A stretch of 64,000 nucleotides of DNA from Hyphomicrobiales bacterium. Its GTDB lineage: Bacteria > Pseudomonadota > Alphaproteobacteria > Rhizobiales > Aestuariivirgaceae. Positions 50,468 through 61,695 of the stretch are shown piece by piece. The notes under the pieces were generated by a model. The model was given only the letters and a program-made list of their open reading frames with translations. It searched no databases and was not told the origin of the DNA. Position 1 is the stretch's first letter. Each line of letters starts with the position of its first letter. The translations under genes were made by a program, and so were the position numbers. Where the stretch lies: the NCBI GenBank assembly GCA_016710435.1, contig JADJVV010000001.1, forward strand, positions 1,882,501-1,946,500. The letters run 5' to 3'.

Positions 50468-51345
50468 TGAAACGCTATCATGCCATTGTGCTGGTGAACC
50501 GCAGCGCCGAAAGCCTGGGCTTTCTCGCCCACGAGCGCTGCCCAGCCATGCTGCCCATCGGCAACAAGCCCCTGATCCAGATCGCACTGGAGGAGCTATA
50601 TGACGTCGGCGTCCGGACGTGCACGGTGTCCGACGATGGCGAGCAGCGGGACCTGCGCCGCTTTGTGGGCGACGGCAGCCGCTGGGGATTGTCCGTCACG
50701 TGGAAAGATCTCTCCACTGCGAACGAAGCTGCCTTTGCCGCCCTCGCGGGAGACACGACACTTCTTGCCGTGCGCGGCGACATGCTCCGCCCCTTCGGCC
50801 TGCTGGAGGAAGCGCTCCGCCGCTCGGGCGAACAGCAAAGCGCCGACATCTACACAGCGCTCGGTGTTGCCGTCGGCATTCACGATCAAGGCGGCCTGGC
50901 GCGCATCAGCTGGACCGAAGTCACCGCGACCTGCCGTCTCGTGCCCTGCCTCGTCGATACGGTGGCCATTTATCACACCGCCAACATCATGGCGTTGCAG
51001 GGTCTCGTTCCCGGTGTCCGCAGTGCCGGCCGCAAGGCACCGGATGAAATCATCGTGGGCAAGGGCTCTATCGTTCTTTCCACCCAGGCACCGGAAAAAT
51101 CCGTCGTCATCGGCACGAACTGCCTGATCGAGCGAGGCGTGCGGCTGGGGCGTAACGTCGTCGTCGGCAACAACTGCCTCATCGACAGGGACGCGGAACT
51201 GGAAGATTGCGTCGTGCTGCCCGGAACCTATGTGGGCCGCGGTGCCGTTCTGACGGGCAAGGTCGTCAGCGGCAAACGCATCCATTGCCCGCAGCGCCAG
51301 ATCACCTGCGCCATCGACGATCCGCGCCTGCTGGATGCGGCCTGA
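50467..51345 (+). CDS. Nucleotidyltransferase-like protein with left-handed beta-helix, degenerate active-site motif
   Basis: 292 residues. The N-terminal ~200 residues have the layout of sugar-1-phosphate nucleotidyltransferases (AMLPIGNKPLIQIALEELYDVGV), but the GxGTRL loop is replaced by VNRSAESLGFLAHERCP, so catalysis is doubtful. A hexapeptide-repeat beta-helix follows (IGTNCLIERGVRLGRNVVVGNN, ELEDCVVLPG). Coupled to the fusion gene upstream (TGATG). It could be a catalytically altered NDP-sugar synthetase, an acyltransferase-like scaffold, or a regulator of the pathway. No closer assignment is possible. Confidence 0.7.
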   Translation: MKRYHAIVLVNRSAESLGFLAHERCPAMLPIGNKPLIQIALEELYDVGVRTCTVSDDGEQRDLRRFVGDGSRWGLSVTWKDLSTANEAAFAALAGDTTLLAVRGDMLRPFGLLEEALRRSGEQQSADIYTALGVAVGIHDQGGLARISWTEVTATCRLVPCLVDTVAIYHTANIMALQGLVPGVRSAGRKAPDEIIVGKGSIVLSTQAPEKSVVIGTNCLIERGVRLGRNVVVGNNCLIDRDAELEDCVVLPGTYVGRGAVLTGKVVSGKRIHCPQRQITCAIDDPRLLDAA

Positions 51346-51408
51346 AATGTCGCCTGATTGCAGAGAATTTTAGTGATCATCATCGTGGTTAATTAGCGAG
51401 CTCATCCT

Positions 51409-52923
51409 ATGAACAATGCCAAGGGAGAAGCACCGCAAACGCTCCCGCAAAATATAGTGCCTGTGCGGTTCCTTTCTGGAGTTTTGGATACGGTGGCGAA
51501 TTTTTCCGAGCGGACCATTCTTCTGGTCGAAGACACCATGTCGCTGTCCGTGGCTTATCAGGCCTTTCTGCGCGGCCTCGGTGCGCGCGTCTCTGCGGTC
51601 GATACCGGCGCGAAGTGCCTCGAACACATCAAGGCGGGCGCACCCGATGTGCTGGTGCTTGACCTCGGCCTCCCCGACATGAACGGCCTCGATATTCTGA
51701 AGTCTGTCCGCAAGGATCAGCCGGGTGTGTCCGTCGTTGTCGTCACCAACAACGCTTCGCTCGGCACGGCCGTCGAGGCCATGCGACTCGGTGCCTTCGA
51801 CTATGTCGTGAAGCCATTCAGCGCCGAGCGCCTCAACACCACCGTGCGCAACGCCATGGAGCGCACGGTCTTGCGCAAGGAGGTCCGCGACATCCGCAAG
51901 GACATCACGCGCGAATCCTTCCATGGTTTCGTCGGCGCATCGAAGCCCATGCAGGCCGTCTACCGGATGATCGAAAGTGCGGCACCTTCCAAGGCCACCG
52001 TGTTCATCACAGGTGAGAGCGGCACGGGCAAGGAAGTCTGCGCCGCCGCAATTCACGCCGAGTCCGACCGCGCTGCCAAGCCATTCATTCCGCTCAACTG
52101 CGCGGCGATCCCCCGCGAACTGATGGAATCGGAAATCTTCGGTCATGTGAAAGGGGCCTTCAGCGGCGCCGTGACGGACCGCACGGGTGCAGCCATGGCC
52201 GCCAACGGCGGCACGCTGTTTCTCGATGAAATCTGCGAGATGGACCTGGATCTCCAGGCGAAACTCTTGCGCCTCCTGCAGAGCGGCACGGTACAGCGCG
52301 TCGGTGCCAGCAAGCCGGAGCCCGTGGATATCCGCGTCGTCTGCGCCACCAACCGTGATCCCATGGAGGAGGTCCGCGCTGGCCGTTTCCGCGAAGACCT
52401 CTACTACCGCCTCCACGTCATTCCGCTTCACCTGCCGCCGCTTCGCGAACGCGGAAGTGACGTGATGACGATTGCAAGTTTTCTGCTCGGCAAATGCGCC
52501 GCGGAGGAACACAAGGAGTTCGACGGCTTCTCGCCCGAAGCGGAAGCAAGGATCATTGCCCACGCCTGGCCCGGTAACGTGCGTGAATTGCAGAATGCCG
52601 TGCGCAACGCTGTGGTGTTGAATTCCGGCACCGTTCTGGAAGCCTCCATGCTGCCAGCATGGGTGTCGGCTGCTCCGAGGCCTGAGACAATGGTGCCGCG
52701 TTTGACGCCGCAGGCCTTGCCCGCATCGTTTGCGTCACAGCAAGCGGCAGGCAGCCCCGGCGGGATCCGTCCGCTGTGGCAGGTGGAACGTGACGCCATT
52801 CTCGACGCCTTGCGCATTTGTGACGGCAACGTCACACGCGCCGCCGCTTTCCTCGAAGTAGGTGCCTCCACCCTATACCGCAAGAAGGCCGAATTTGAGT
52901 CGATGCTGGCGAAATCCGCCTGA
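51409..52923 (+). CDS. NtrC-family sigma-54-dependent response regulator
   Basis: 504 residues: receiver domain (about 36-150) with the acidic pair Glu41/Asp42, phospho-acceptor Asp85 (VLDLGLPDMNG) and Lys135; AAA+ domain with Walker A GESGTGKE (202-209), GAFSGA sigma-54 contact loop (249-254) and Walker B FLDE (271-274); C-terminal Fis-type HTH (about 460-500, GNVTRAAAFLEVGASTLYRKK). Ser replaces Thr in the GAFTGA loop, a tolerated variant. It sits directly after the polysaccharide genes and before a sensor kinase operon. It is the obvious candidate to act at the repeated dyads and -24/-12 promoters at 40 and 48.8 kb. Confidence 0.94.
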   Translation: MNNAKGEAPQTLPQNIVPVRFLSGVLDTVANFSERTILLVEDTMSLSVAYQAFLRGLGARVSAVDTGAKCLEHIKAGAPDVLVLDLGLPDMNGLDILKSVRKDQPGVSVVVVTNNASLGTAVEAMRLGAFDYVVKPFSAERLNTTVRNAMERTVLRKEVRDIRKDITRESFHGFVGASKPMQAVYRMIESAAPSKATVFITGESGTGKEVCAAAIHAESDRAAKPFIPLNCAAIPRELMESEIFGHVKGAFSGAVTDRTGAAMAANGGTLFLDEICEMDLDLQAKLLRLLQSGTVQRVGASKPEPVDIRVVCATNRDPMEEVRAGRFREDLYYRLHVIPLHLPPLRERGSDVMTIASFLLGKCAAEEHKEFDGFSPEAEARIIAHAWPGNVRELQNAVRNAVVLNSGTVLEASMLPAWVSAAPRPETMVPRLTPQALPASFASQQAAGSPGGIRPLWQVERDAILDALRICDGNVTRAAAFLEVGASTLYRKKAEFESMLAKSA

Positions 52924-52954
52924 CCTTGTCCAGACACCCCACCCGGAGTTTTCC

Positions 52955-53457
52955 ATGTTTTCCCGCCGTTCCTTTTTTCTCTCCCTGCCATCCTTCCTGC
53001 TCTGCGGCGCAGCCCGTGCCGGGCTTCCGCAACCATCTGGTGACGTGATCCTCACCATCACCGGTGCGGTGACGGAAACCAACGCGCCCGATGCCTTGCA
53101 GTTCGACATGGCAATGCTTCGGGCGCTCCCTTCGATCGAGGTCTCCACGGCTTCGCCCTGGACCAACGGCGTCACGCGCTTCAAGGGCGTGGAACTGAAG
53201 ACGCTGCTCGAATTGGCCGGAGCCTCGGGCACCAAACTCTCGGCAATCGCCCTCAATGATTACGCCGCCACAATTCCGGTGACTGACGCAACCGAAAAGG
53301 GTGCCTTCATTGCCTATCTGATGGACGGCGCCGAGATGTCGGTGCGCGAGCGGGGGCCGCTCTGGGTTCTTTATCCCTTCGATCAGCGCCCTGAACTCAA
53401 GGCCGAGGAATATTATTCGCGCGCCGTCTGGCAGCTCAAGGCCATCGATATCAAGCC

Positions 53458-53461
<4 letters not shown>
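52955..53461 (+). CDS. Small exported SuoX-fold (molybdopterin oxidoreductase-like) protein, no Moco cysteine
   Basis: 168 residues. A signal (FSRRSFFLSLPSFLLCGAARA) is followed by a domain resembling the sulfite-oxidase molybdopterin-binding fold (VTRFKGVELKTLLELAGA, IALNDYAATIPV, GPLWVLYPFD). The mature part has no cysteine, so it cannot ligate molybdenum in the usual way and is more likely a ligand-binding or structural protein. The stop overlaps the start of the hybrid kinase (GTGA), so it is probably a periplasmic partner of the kinase sensor. ATG at 52955 has GGAG upstream. Confidence 0.75.
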
Positions 53462-56025
<2,564 letters not shown>

Positions 56026-56067
56026 TCCTGCTTTGCAGGGCGGGATGGGATCAGCTACAGAGCTCCC

Positions 56068-57177
56068 ATGTCGGAAAAGGTTGAAGCAGTTGTGGTGGGT
56101 GCAGGCGTCGTGGGCCTTGCCATCGCGCGCGCACTTTCGGCCGCCGGGCGTGATGTGCTCATCATCGAGTCCGCGGCCGATATCGGCACTGGCACGTCAT
56201 CGCGGAATTCCGAAGTCATCCACGCTGGAATTTATTACCCACCCGGCAGCCTGAAGGCGAAGCTGTGCGCGCGTGGCCGTGATCTCCTGTATGAATTCTG
56301 TGAGGTCCACGGTGTGGCGGCGCGGCCGCTCGGCAAGCTGATCGTGGCAACGCGGAGCGAAGAACACGCCAAGCTGGACGCCATCACAAAGCAAGCGGCC
56401 GCCTGTGGCGTGACAGACCTGCAGCGTCTCACCGCGCAGGAAGCGCGGGCGCTGGAGCCGGAAGTGAATTGCACCGCGGCCTTGCTCTCGCCCCGCACGG
56501 GAATTGTGGATGGGCGTGGCCTGATGATGGCGCTGCTTGGCGCGGCAGAGGCGAACGGCGCCACCCTTGCATTGCACACCAGGCTTCTGTCAGCGCGGCC
56601 CGTAAACGGCGGTTATGCCCTCACGCTCGAGTCCGCAGGCGAGGGCTTTGACATGGAGTGCAAGCTCCTCATCAATGCCGCGGGACTTGGCGCATGGGAT
56701 GTGGCCCGCGCCACGGAAGGCCTTTCACCCGCTCACCTGCCGGGCCACTGGCTCGCCAAGGGCTGCTACTGTTCCGTCTCGGGCAAATCGCCGTTCAGCC
56801 GTCTCATCTATCCGGTTCCCGTCCCCGGCGCCCTCGGCATCCACGCAACGCTGGACATGCAGGGCCAGGTGCGCCTCGGTCCCGACATCACCTGGATCGA
56901 GACGCTCGACTACACGGTGCCGGACGAGGCCGTGGAGCGTTTCCGCGCAGCCTGCCTGCCCTACTGGCCGGGGCTGGCGGCGCGTGACATCGCCCCAGCC
57001 TATGCCGGTGTGCGCCCGAAGATCCACGGACCGGACGCAGGCTTTGCCGATTTCCGCATGGACGGACCATCCGTTCACGGATTGCCCGGTCTCGTCAACC
57101 TGTTCGGAATTGAATCGCCCGGCCTCACCAGTTCGCTGGCCATCGCCGAAGCCGTGAGCAACCTACTTCAGCAATGA
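56068..57177 (+). CDS. FAD-dependent oxidoreductase, L-2-hydroxyglutarate oxidase-like
   Basis: 369-residue DAO-fold flavoprotein with the FAD motif VVVGAGVVGLAIARAL at the N-terminus, TSSRNSEVIHAGIYYPPGS (the LhgO/L2HGDH-type block) and a C-terminal PGLTSSLAIAEAVSNL. It likely oxidises L-2-hydroxyglutarate or a similar 2-hydroxy acid to the 2-oxo acid, passing electrons to oxygen or quinone. Independent of the kinase operon upstream (42-nt gap). It overlaps the convergent aroQ end by 15 nt. Confidence 0.82.
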   Translation: MSEKVEAVVVGAGVVGLAIARALSAAGRDVLIIESAADIGTGTSSRNSEVIHAGIYYPPGSLKAKLCARGRDLLYEFCEVHGVAARPLGKLIVATRSEEHAKLDAITKQAAACGVTDLQRLTAQEARALEPEVNCTAALLSPRTGIVDGRGLMMALLGAAEANGATLALHTRLLSARPVNGGYALTLESAGEGFDMECKLLINAAGLGAWDVARATEGLSPAHLPGHWLAKGCYCSVSGKSPFSRLIYPVPVPGALGIHATLDMQGQVRLGPDITWIETLDYTVPDEAVERFRAACLPYWPGLAARDIAPAYAGVRPKIHGPDAGFADFRMDGPSVHGLPGLVNLFGIESPGLTSSLAIAEAVSNLLQQ

Positions 57178-57600
57178 TCCCATGCGCCGCATGGCCAGCG
57201 CATAACCTTCCACGCCAAAGCCCGCGATCACGCCATCGGCCCGCAGCGAGACATAGGAGTGATGCCGGAAAGCCTCGCGCTTGTGCACGTTGCTGACGTG
57301 CACTTCCAGCACCGGTCCTTCAAAGGCATTCAGTGCATCGAGAATGGCAATGGAGGTGTGCGTGTAGGCGCCAGGATTGATGATGATGCCCTTGGCCTTT
57401 TCGCGGGCCTCGTGAATCCAGCCCACAAGTTCACCTTCGCTGTTGGATTGGCGCATCACAACCGCAAGCCCGGGCGGCTTTCCCGCCTCGGCGCACTGCG
57501 CTTCCACATCGGCCAGTGTTTCACGGCCGTAAATCTCCGGCTGGCGCTTGCCAAGCAGGTTGAGGTTTGGTCCGTTGAGGATGAAGATCGTCTTGCTCAT
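57163..57600 (-). CDS. aroQ: Type II 3-dehydroquinate dehydratase
   Basis: 145-residue dodecameric shikimate-pathway enzyme. ILNGPNLNLLGKRQPEIYG includes the catalytic Tyr, followed by QSNSEGELVGWIHEA, NPGAYTHTSIAILDAL and EVHVSNVHKREAFRHHSYVS. ATG at 57600 (MSKTIFILNG) is used; the upstream extension is not conserved. Full length. It lies just downstream of the Anbu operon (11-nt gap) and may be on the same transcript. Confidence 0.95.
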   Translation of the reverse strand: MSKTIFILNGPNLNLLGKRQPEIYGRETLADVEAQCAEAGKPPGLAVVMRQSNSEGELVGWIHEAREKAKGIIINPGAYTHTSIAILDALNAFEGPVLEVHVSNVHKREAFRHHSYVSLRADGVIAGFGVEGYALAMRRMGSLLK

Positions 57601-57611
57601 CGCCCGCTCCG

Positions 57612-58343
57612 TCAGATGTCCAGTGCTTCGATATTGGCAAACGCCGTCCGCAGGGCTTTCGACCATTCCGTGGACAGCATCTTGAAATAGGGATCGTCCA
57701 GCCCGATGCGCTTGGTGTGCTCCACCTTGAGCGATCCCGTCTCGTATGTGAGAAGGTCGATGGGCAGGCCGACGCTGAGGTTTGAGCGCAAGGTGGAATC
57801 AAACGAGAGCAGAACCATCTTCGCCGCCTCTCCCAGTTCCATGTCGCTGCGCGCCACGCGGTCGAGGATCGGCTTGCCATACTTGTGTTCGCCGATCTGG
57901 AAGAAGGGTGTGTCAGGCGTCGCCTCGATGAAATTGCCCGCCGCGTAGATGTTGAACAGGCGCGGACGCTCTGTTCCGATCTGCCCGCCGAAGATAAAGC
58001 TCGCGGCAAAGGCTTCGCCGTTGGAGGTAAGGTGCGCTGCATCCATGGCCTTCACCTCCCGCACCGCATCGCCTACCACCTGCGCCGCCTGGAACATGGT
58101 GGAGGAGGTCTTCAGCGTGTCACCCGTTTCGGGGGGATGGTCTTCATGCTCGTTGAGGACGCTGACCACGGCTTGCGTGATGGCGAGGTTGCCCGCCGTG
58201 AGCAGCACGAAAACGCGCTCGCCGGGGTGTTCCCAGCAATAGAGTTTCTTGAACTTGCCGACGTTGTCGACGCCCGCATTGGTGCGGGTATCGGCGGCCA
58301 TCACAAGGCCCTTGTCGAGCAGCATTCCCACGCAATAGGTCAT
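57612..58343 (-). CDS. Anbu, ancestral beta-subunit proteasome homologue
   Basis: 243 residues of the Ntn-hydrolase proteasome fold, with MTYCVGM at the start (Thr2 would be the N-terminal nucleophile once Met is removed), AADTRTNAGVDNVGKFKKLY and LLTAGNLAITQAVV. Length and motifs match Anbu rather than HslV. The three genes upstream on the same strand (transglutaminase, alpha-E, ATP-grasp) are the standard Anbu operon partners. Anbu forms open ring or helical assemblies in the cytoplasm; its peptidase substrates are not known and no unfoldase is present here. Confidence 0.92.
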   Translation of the reverse strand: MTYCVGMLLDKGLVMAADTRTNAGVDNVGKFKKLYCWEHPGERVFVLLTAGNLAITQAVVSVLNEHEDHPPETGDTLKTSSTMFQAAQVVGDAVREVKAMDAAHLTSNGEAFAASFIFGGQIGTERPRLFNIYAAGNFIEATPDTPFFQIGEHKYGKPILDRVARSDMELGEAAKMVLLSFDSTLRSNLSVGLPIDLLTYETGSLKVEHTKRIGLDDPYFKMLSTEWSKALRTAFANIEALDI

Positions 58344-58369
58344 GAATCAGGATTCCGAAGCCGTTTCGG

Positions 58370-59179
58370 TCACTGTTGCGCAATCTCGACGCGGACTTCA
58401 ACCGTCATCTGTTCCGTGCCCGCCCCACCCCGGCGGAAACCGCGCACGGGCACCACCGCGGCCGCGTCAAGCCCGGCGGCGATGCGCACGTAATGGTCGG
58501 TGGGGGATTGTCCGTTGGCCGCGTCAAACCCCACCCAGCCCAGGTCCGGGACGGCAATCTCCGCCCAGGCATGGGCCGCGGAGGCCGACGCGCCAATGCC
58601 CGTGACCAGGTAGCCGGTCACGTAGCGGGCGGGCAGGCCAAGGCCCCGGGCCACGGCAATCATGATGTGGGCGTGGTCCTGGCACACGCCCCTGCCGTCG
58701 CGGAAGGCTTCGCTTGCGGTCGTGTGGGCGTGCGTGCTGCCCGTCTCGTAGGCCACCGCCTCATGGATGTCGGCCATGATGCGATGCGCGAGGTCGAGCG
58801 TCGGCACGCGGGTGTCGAAGCGTTTCAGGAATGCCGTGAGGGCCGGGTTCAGTTGGGTGGCCGCCGTGTGGCGCAGGTACACGGTGTCCGGCATCGTGCT
58901 CGCGATGCCGCGCACCACACCGGAACGTTCTTCCGTATCAACGATCCCTTCCGCCTCCACTACCAGGGGTCCGCAGTGGCCGCGCACCGTCAGGAGATGG
59001 GTGATGTTGCCGAAGCCGTCGCGGTGGCGAAGGCTGCTGTCCATGCCCGGTGCCGTAATCTTCCACGAGATCGTACGCTGGCCATCGAAGTCAACAGGCG
59101 TCAGATGCAGCCGCTGCACCAGGTAGGACGGAGCGGCGTCGTAGTCGTAACGGGTGGCGTGCTGGATCTTGAGGCGCAT
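58370..59179 (-). CDS. Transglutaminase-like cysteine protease-fold protein of the Anbu operon
   Basis: 269 residues: N-terminal beta-rich bacterial transglutaminase-like domain (MRLKIQHATRYDYD, LHLTPVDFDGQRT) and a transglutaminase core with Cys in GVCQDHAHIM, His in AAHAWAEI and Asp in GFDAANG, a complete catalytic triad. Expected in the cytoplasm (no signal). Anbu lies 26 nt downstream. A role in making or removing isopeptide or amide bonds on the operon substrate is inferred. Confidence 0.9.
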   Translation of the reverse strand: MRLKIQHATRYDYDAAPSYLVQRLHLTPVDFDGQRTISWKITAPGMDSSLRHRDGFGNITHLLTVRGHCGPLVVEAEGIVDTEERSGVVRGIASTMPDTVYLRHTAATQLNPALTAFLKRFDTRVPTLDLAHRIMADIHEAVAYETGSTHAHTTASEAFRDGRGVCQDHAHIMIAVARGLGLPARYVTGYLVTGIGASASAAHAWAEIAVPDLGWVGFDAANGQSPTDHYVRIAAGLDAAAVVPVRGFRRGGAGTEQMTVEVRVEIAQQ

Positions 59180-59191
59180 GTCAGCCGGGCC

Positions 59192-60139
59192 TCACGGGAA
59201 ATTGTAGGTCGCGCCGATGTCGCGCGACAACTGGTTGTTGGAAAGGATGAAGTGCTGCAGGTATTCGTGAAGCCCGCTCTGGAAAATGTCTTCCATGCGG
59301 CCGTTGCGCAAGCGGTCGCGCGTTTCTTCGGCTTGGTCATGCACGCTGTAGCGCTTGCTGTGAAGGGCACTGAGGCCCGCAAGCGCCGTGCAGATCCATG
59401 CCGAACTGAACAGCAGCGAACGCGGCATTTCCTCGCGCAGGATCAGGAACTCGGCCACGAGCCACGGCTTGTAGCCGCTGTTGCGATAGAACCAGCGGTA
59501 GGCCCGGTGGGCGGAGACACTGCGCAGGATCTGGCCCCACTGGTGCGTGTCGATATCGCTGCCCACGTCGGAAGGCTTGGGCAGCAGGATGAAATACTTG
59601 ACGTCGAGGATGCGCGCCGTGTTGTCGGCGCGCTCGATGAAATTTCCGAGCTGGCTGAAATAGTAGTTCTCGTTGCGCAGCATCGTCCCCAGTACGGCGC
59701 CCCGGAACGACATGGACCGCTGCTTCACCCAGTCGAGGAAAACGGGCAGGCGGTCGGGCGTGAGTTCGCTCGCCTTCACCGCCACAAGTTCGTTCCATGT
59801 GGTGTTGATGCTCTCCCATACGTCACGTGTGAGGGCGGTGCGCACGGCCCGCCCATTGTTGCGCGCAGTGCGGATGATGGAGCGGATGCTGGACGGATTG
59901 CTCTCGTCGAAGATGAGGAAGTCCGCCACCTGCGGGCCGGTGATCGTGTCGAATTTGTTGGAATAAGTCTGCTCGCTCGCCGCGCTGAGCAGGGTCGAGC
60001 GCCACTCGTCGCGGTGCCCCTCGATCGCGCCCGGCATCAGCGAGATGCGGTGGCCCACTTCCAGAAGGCGCGCCATGTTCTCGGCCCGCTCCATGTAGCG
60101 CGACATCCAGAACAGCGAGGCGGCGGTGCGTCCGAGCAT
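59192..60139 (-). CDS. Alpha-E domain protein of the Anbu operon
   Basis: 315 residues, almost wholly helical, starting MLGRTAASLFWMSRYMERAENMARLLEV, the alpha-E (DUF403) signature, with WESINTTWNEL, GNFIERADNTARILDVKYF and NNQLSRDIGATYNFP. Found with ATP-grasp and transglutaminase partners, sometimes fused to the former. Its start overlaps the ATP-grasp stop by one base. Biochemical role unknown; probably a helper of the ATP-grasp enzyme. Confidence 0.92.
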   Translation of the reverse strand: MLGRTAASLFWMSRYMERAENMARLLEVGHRISLMPGAIEGHRDEWRSTLLSAASEQTYSNKFDTITGPQVADFLIFDESNPSSIRSIIRTARNNGRAVRTALTRDVWESINTTWNELVAVKASELTPDRLPVFLDWVKQRSMSFRGAVLGTMLRNENYYFSQLGNFIERADNTARILDVKYFILLPKPSDVGSDIDTHQWGQILRSVSAHRAYRWFYRNSGYKPWLVAEFLILREEMPRSLLFSSAWICTALAGLSALHSKRYSVHDQAEETRDRLRNGRMEDIFQSGLHEYLQHFILSNNQLSRDIGATYNFP

Positions 60140-61554
60140 CAGTCCTCCAGCACCCAGGTGTCTTTGGTGCCCCCGCCTTGGCTGGAGTTCACCACCAGCG
60201 AACCCTTCTTGAGCGCCACGCGCGTCAACCCGCCGGGGGTGATGCGCACGCGGTCGCCCGACAGGACGAAGGGCCGGAGATCGACATGGCGGGGTGCGAC
60301 GCCCGACGCCGTGTAAGTCGGCACCGCCGAGAGCGCCAGCGTTGGCTGGGCAATGTAGTTGGCCGGGTTGGCCTTCAGCCGTGCCCGGAACTGCTCGATC
60401 TCCTTCTTGGAGGATGTCGGTCCCACCAGCATGCCGTAGCCGCCCGAGCCATGCACCTCCTTCACAACCAGTTCATGCAGGTGTTCCAGCACATAGGTAA
60501 GGGATTGCGTGTCCGAGCAGCGCCAGGTCGGAACGTTCTTCAGCAGCGGCTTTTCGCCCGTGTAGAACTCGATGACGTCTGGCAGGTAGGTATAGATCGA
60601 CTTGTCGTCGGCAATGCCCGTCCCCGGCGCATTGACGATCGTCACCTTGCCCGCCCGGTACAGATCGAACAGGCCCGGCACGCCGATGGAGGAATCGGGC
60701 CGGAAGGTAAGCGGATCGAGGAAGGCATCGTCGATGCGGCGGTACACCACGTCAACGCGCTTGGGTTCCTGCGTGGTGCGCATGTAGAGTGCCCCGTCCA
60801 TCACGAACAGGTCGTCGCCCTCGCACAGTTCCGCCCCCATTTCATCAGCAAGGAAGGCGTGTTCGAAGAAGGCCGAGTTGTGAATGCCGGGCGTCAGAAC
60901 CACGATGGTGGGTTCACCATCGCAGGCCGCGGGTGCCACGCTTTCCAGGGTCTTGCGCAGCAGCGAGGGGTAGTTCTCGACCGGTGCCACGCGCTGGTGT
61001 GCAAACAGTTCCGGGAACAGGTGCATCATCGTTTCCCGGTCTTCCAGCATGTAGGAAACACCGGACGGCGTGCGGCAATTGTCTTCCAGCACGTAGAATT
61101 CGTTCTCGCTGATGCGCACGATGTCGATGCCGATGATGTGGGCATAGATGCCGCGCGCCGGATCGACCCCCATCATTTCGGGCACGAAGGCGGCGTTTTG
61201 CACGATGACGCTGGCCGGGATGCGCCCCGCGCGCAGGATTTCCTGGCGGTGGTAGATGTCGTGGATGAAGGCGTTGAGTGCGCGCACCCGTTGCTCGATA
61301 CCGGCCGAAAGCCGCCGCCATTCAGAGGCCGCGAAGACGCGCGGAATGATGTCGAAGGGGATCAGGCGTTCGGCTGCCTCTTCATCGCCATAGACGGCAA
61401 AGGTGATGCCCTGCCGGCGGAAACGGTTCTCTGCCTCCTGGCGGGCGCGTTCTGCGTCCTTGCGCGTCAGCGTCTTCAGCCAATCTCCCACCCGCAGGTA
61501 TGGGCTACGCACCTGCCCGCCCTTGTCCTGCATTTCATTGAAGATGTTCGCCAC
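60139..61554 (-). CDS. Circularly permuted ATP-grasp type 2 protein of the Anbu operon
   Basis: 471 residues of the DUF404/DUF407 family, a permuted ATP-grasp ligase. Conserved blocks include IPFDIIPRVFAASEWRRL, RALNAFIHDIY, GIDIVRISENEFYVLEDN, RTPSGVSYMLEDR and KEVHGSGGYGMLVGP. It is predicted to form amide or peptide bonds at the cost of ATP. GTG at 61554 has GGGAGA upstream; an ATG seven codons on is the alternative. First gene of the Anbu operon, divergent from the HAD gene at 61696. Confidence 0.92.
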   Translation of the reverse strand: MANIFNEMQDKGGQVRSPYLRVGDWLKTLTRKDAERARQEAENRFRRQGITFAVYGDEEAAERLIPFDIIPRVFAASEWRRLSAGIEQRVRALNAFIHDIYHRQEILRAGRIPASVIVQNAAFVPEMMGVDPARGIYAHIIGIDIVRISENEFYVLEDNCRTPSGVSYMLEDRETMMHLFPELFAHQRVAPVENYPSLLRKTLESVAPAACDGEPTIVVLTPGIHNSAFFEHAFLADEMGAELCEGDDLFVMDGALYMRTTQEPKRVDVVYRRIDDAFLDPLTFRPDSSIGVPGLFDLYRAGKVTIVNAPGTGIADDKSIYTYLPDVIEFYTGEKPLLKNVPTWRCSDTQSLTYVLEHLHELVVKEVHGSGGYGMLVGPTSSKKEIEQFRARLKANPANYIAQPTLALSAVPTYTASGVAPRHVDLRPFVLSGDRVRITPGGLTRVALKKGSLVVNSSQGGGTKDTWVLED

Positions 61555-61695
61555 ACTGTCTCCCTGCCGCGCATGATGGCGTCAAACCTTCGGACTTGGC
61601 AAGGGCGGCGCTGATGCAATTTGCAGCAGGCCAGCGGCGAAAACTTGCACGGAGCCTGGGCCTTTGGCATGTCTGGAGCGGGGAGATGAAAGCCC

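Noticed and set aside
51346..51408. Sigma-54 promoter for the response regulator itself
   Set aside because: No GG-N10-GC pair with a TTGC-type -12 box is visible in this short gap, so no autoregulation by sigma-54 is claimed.
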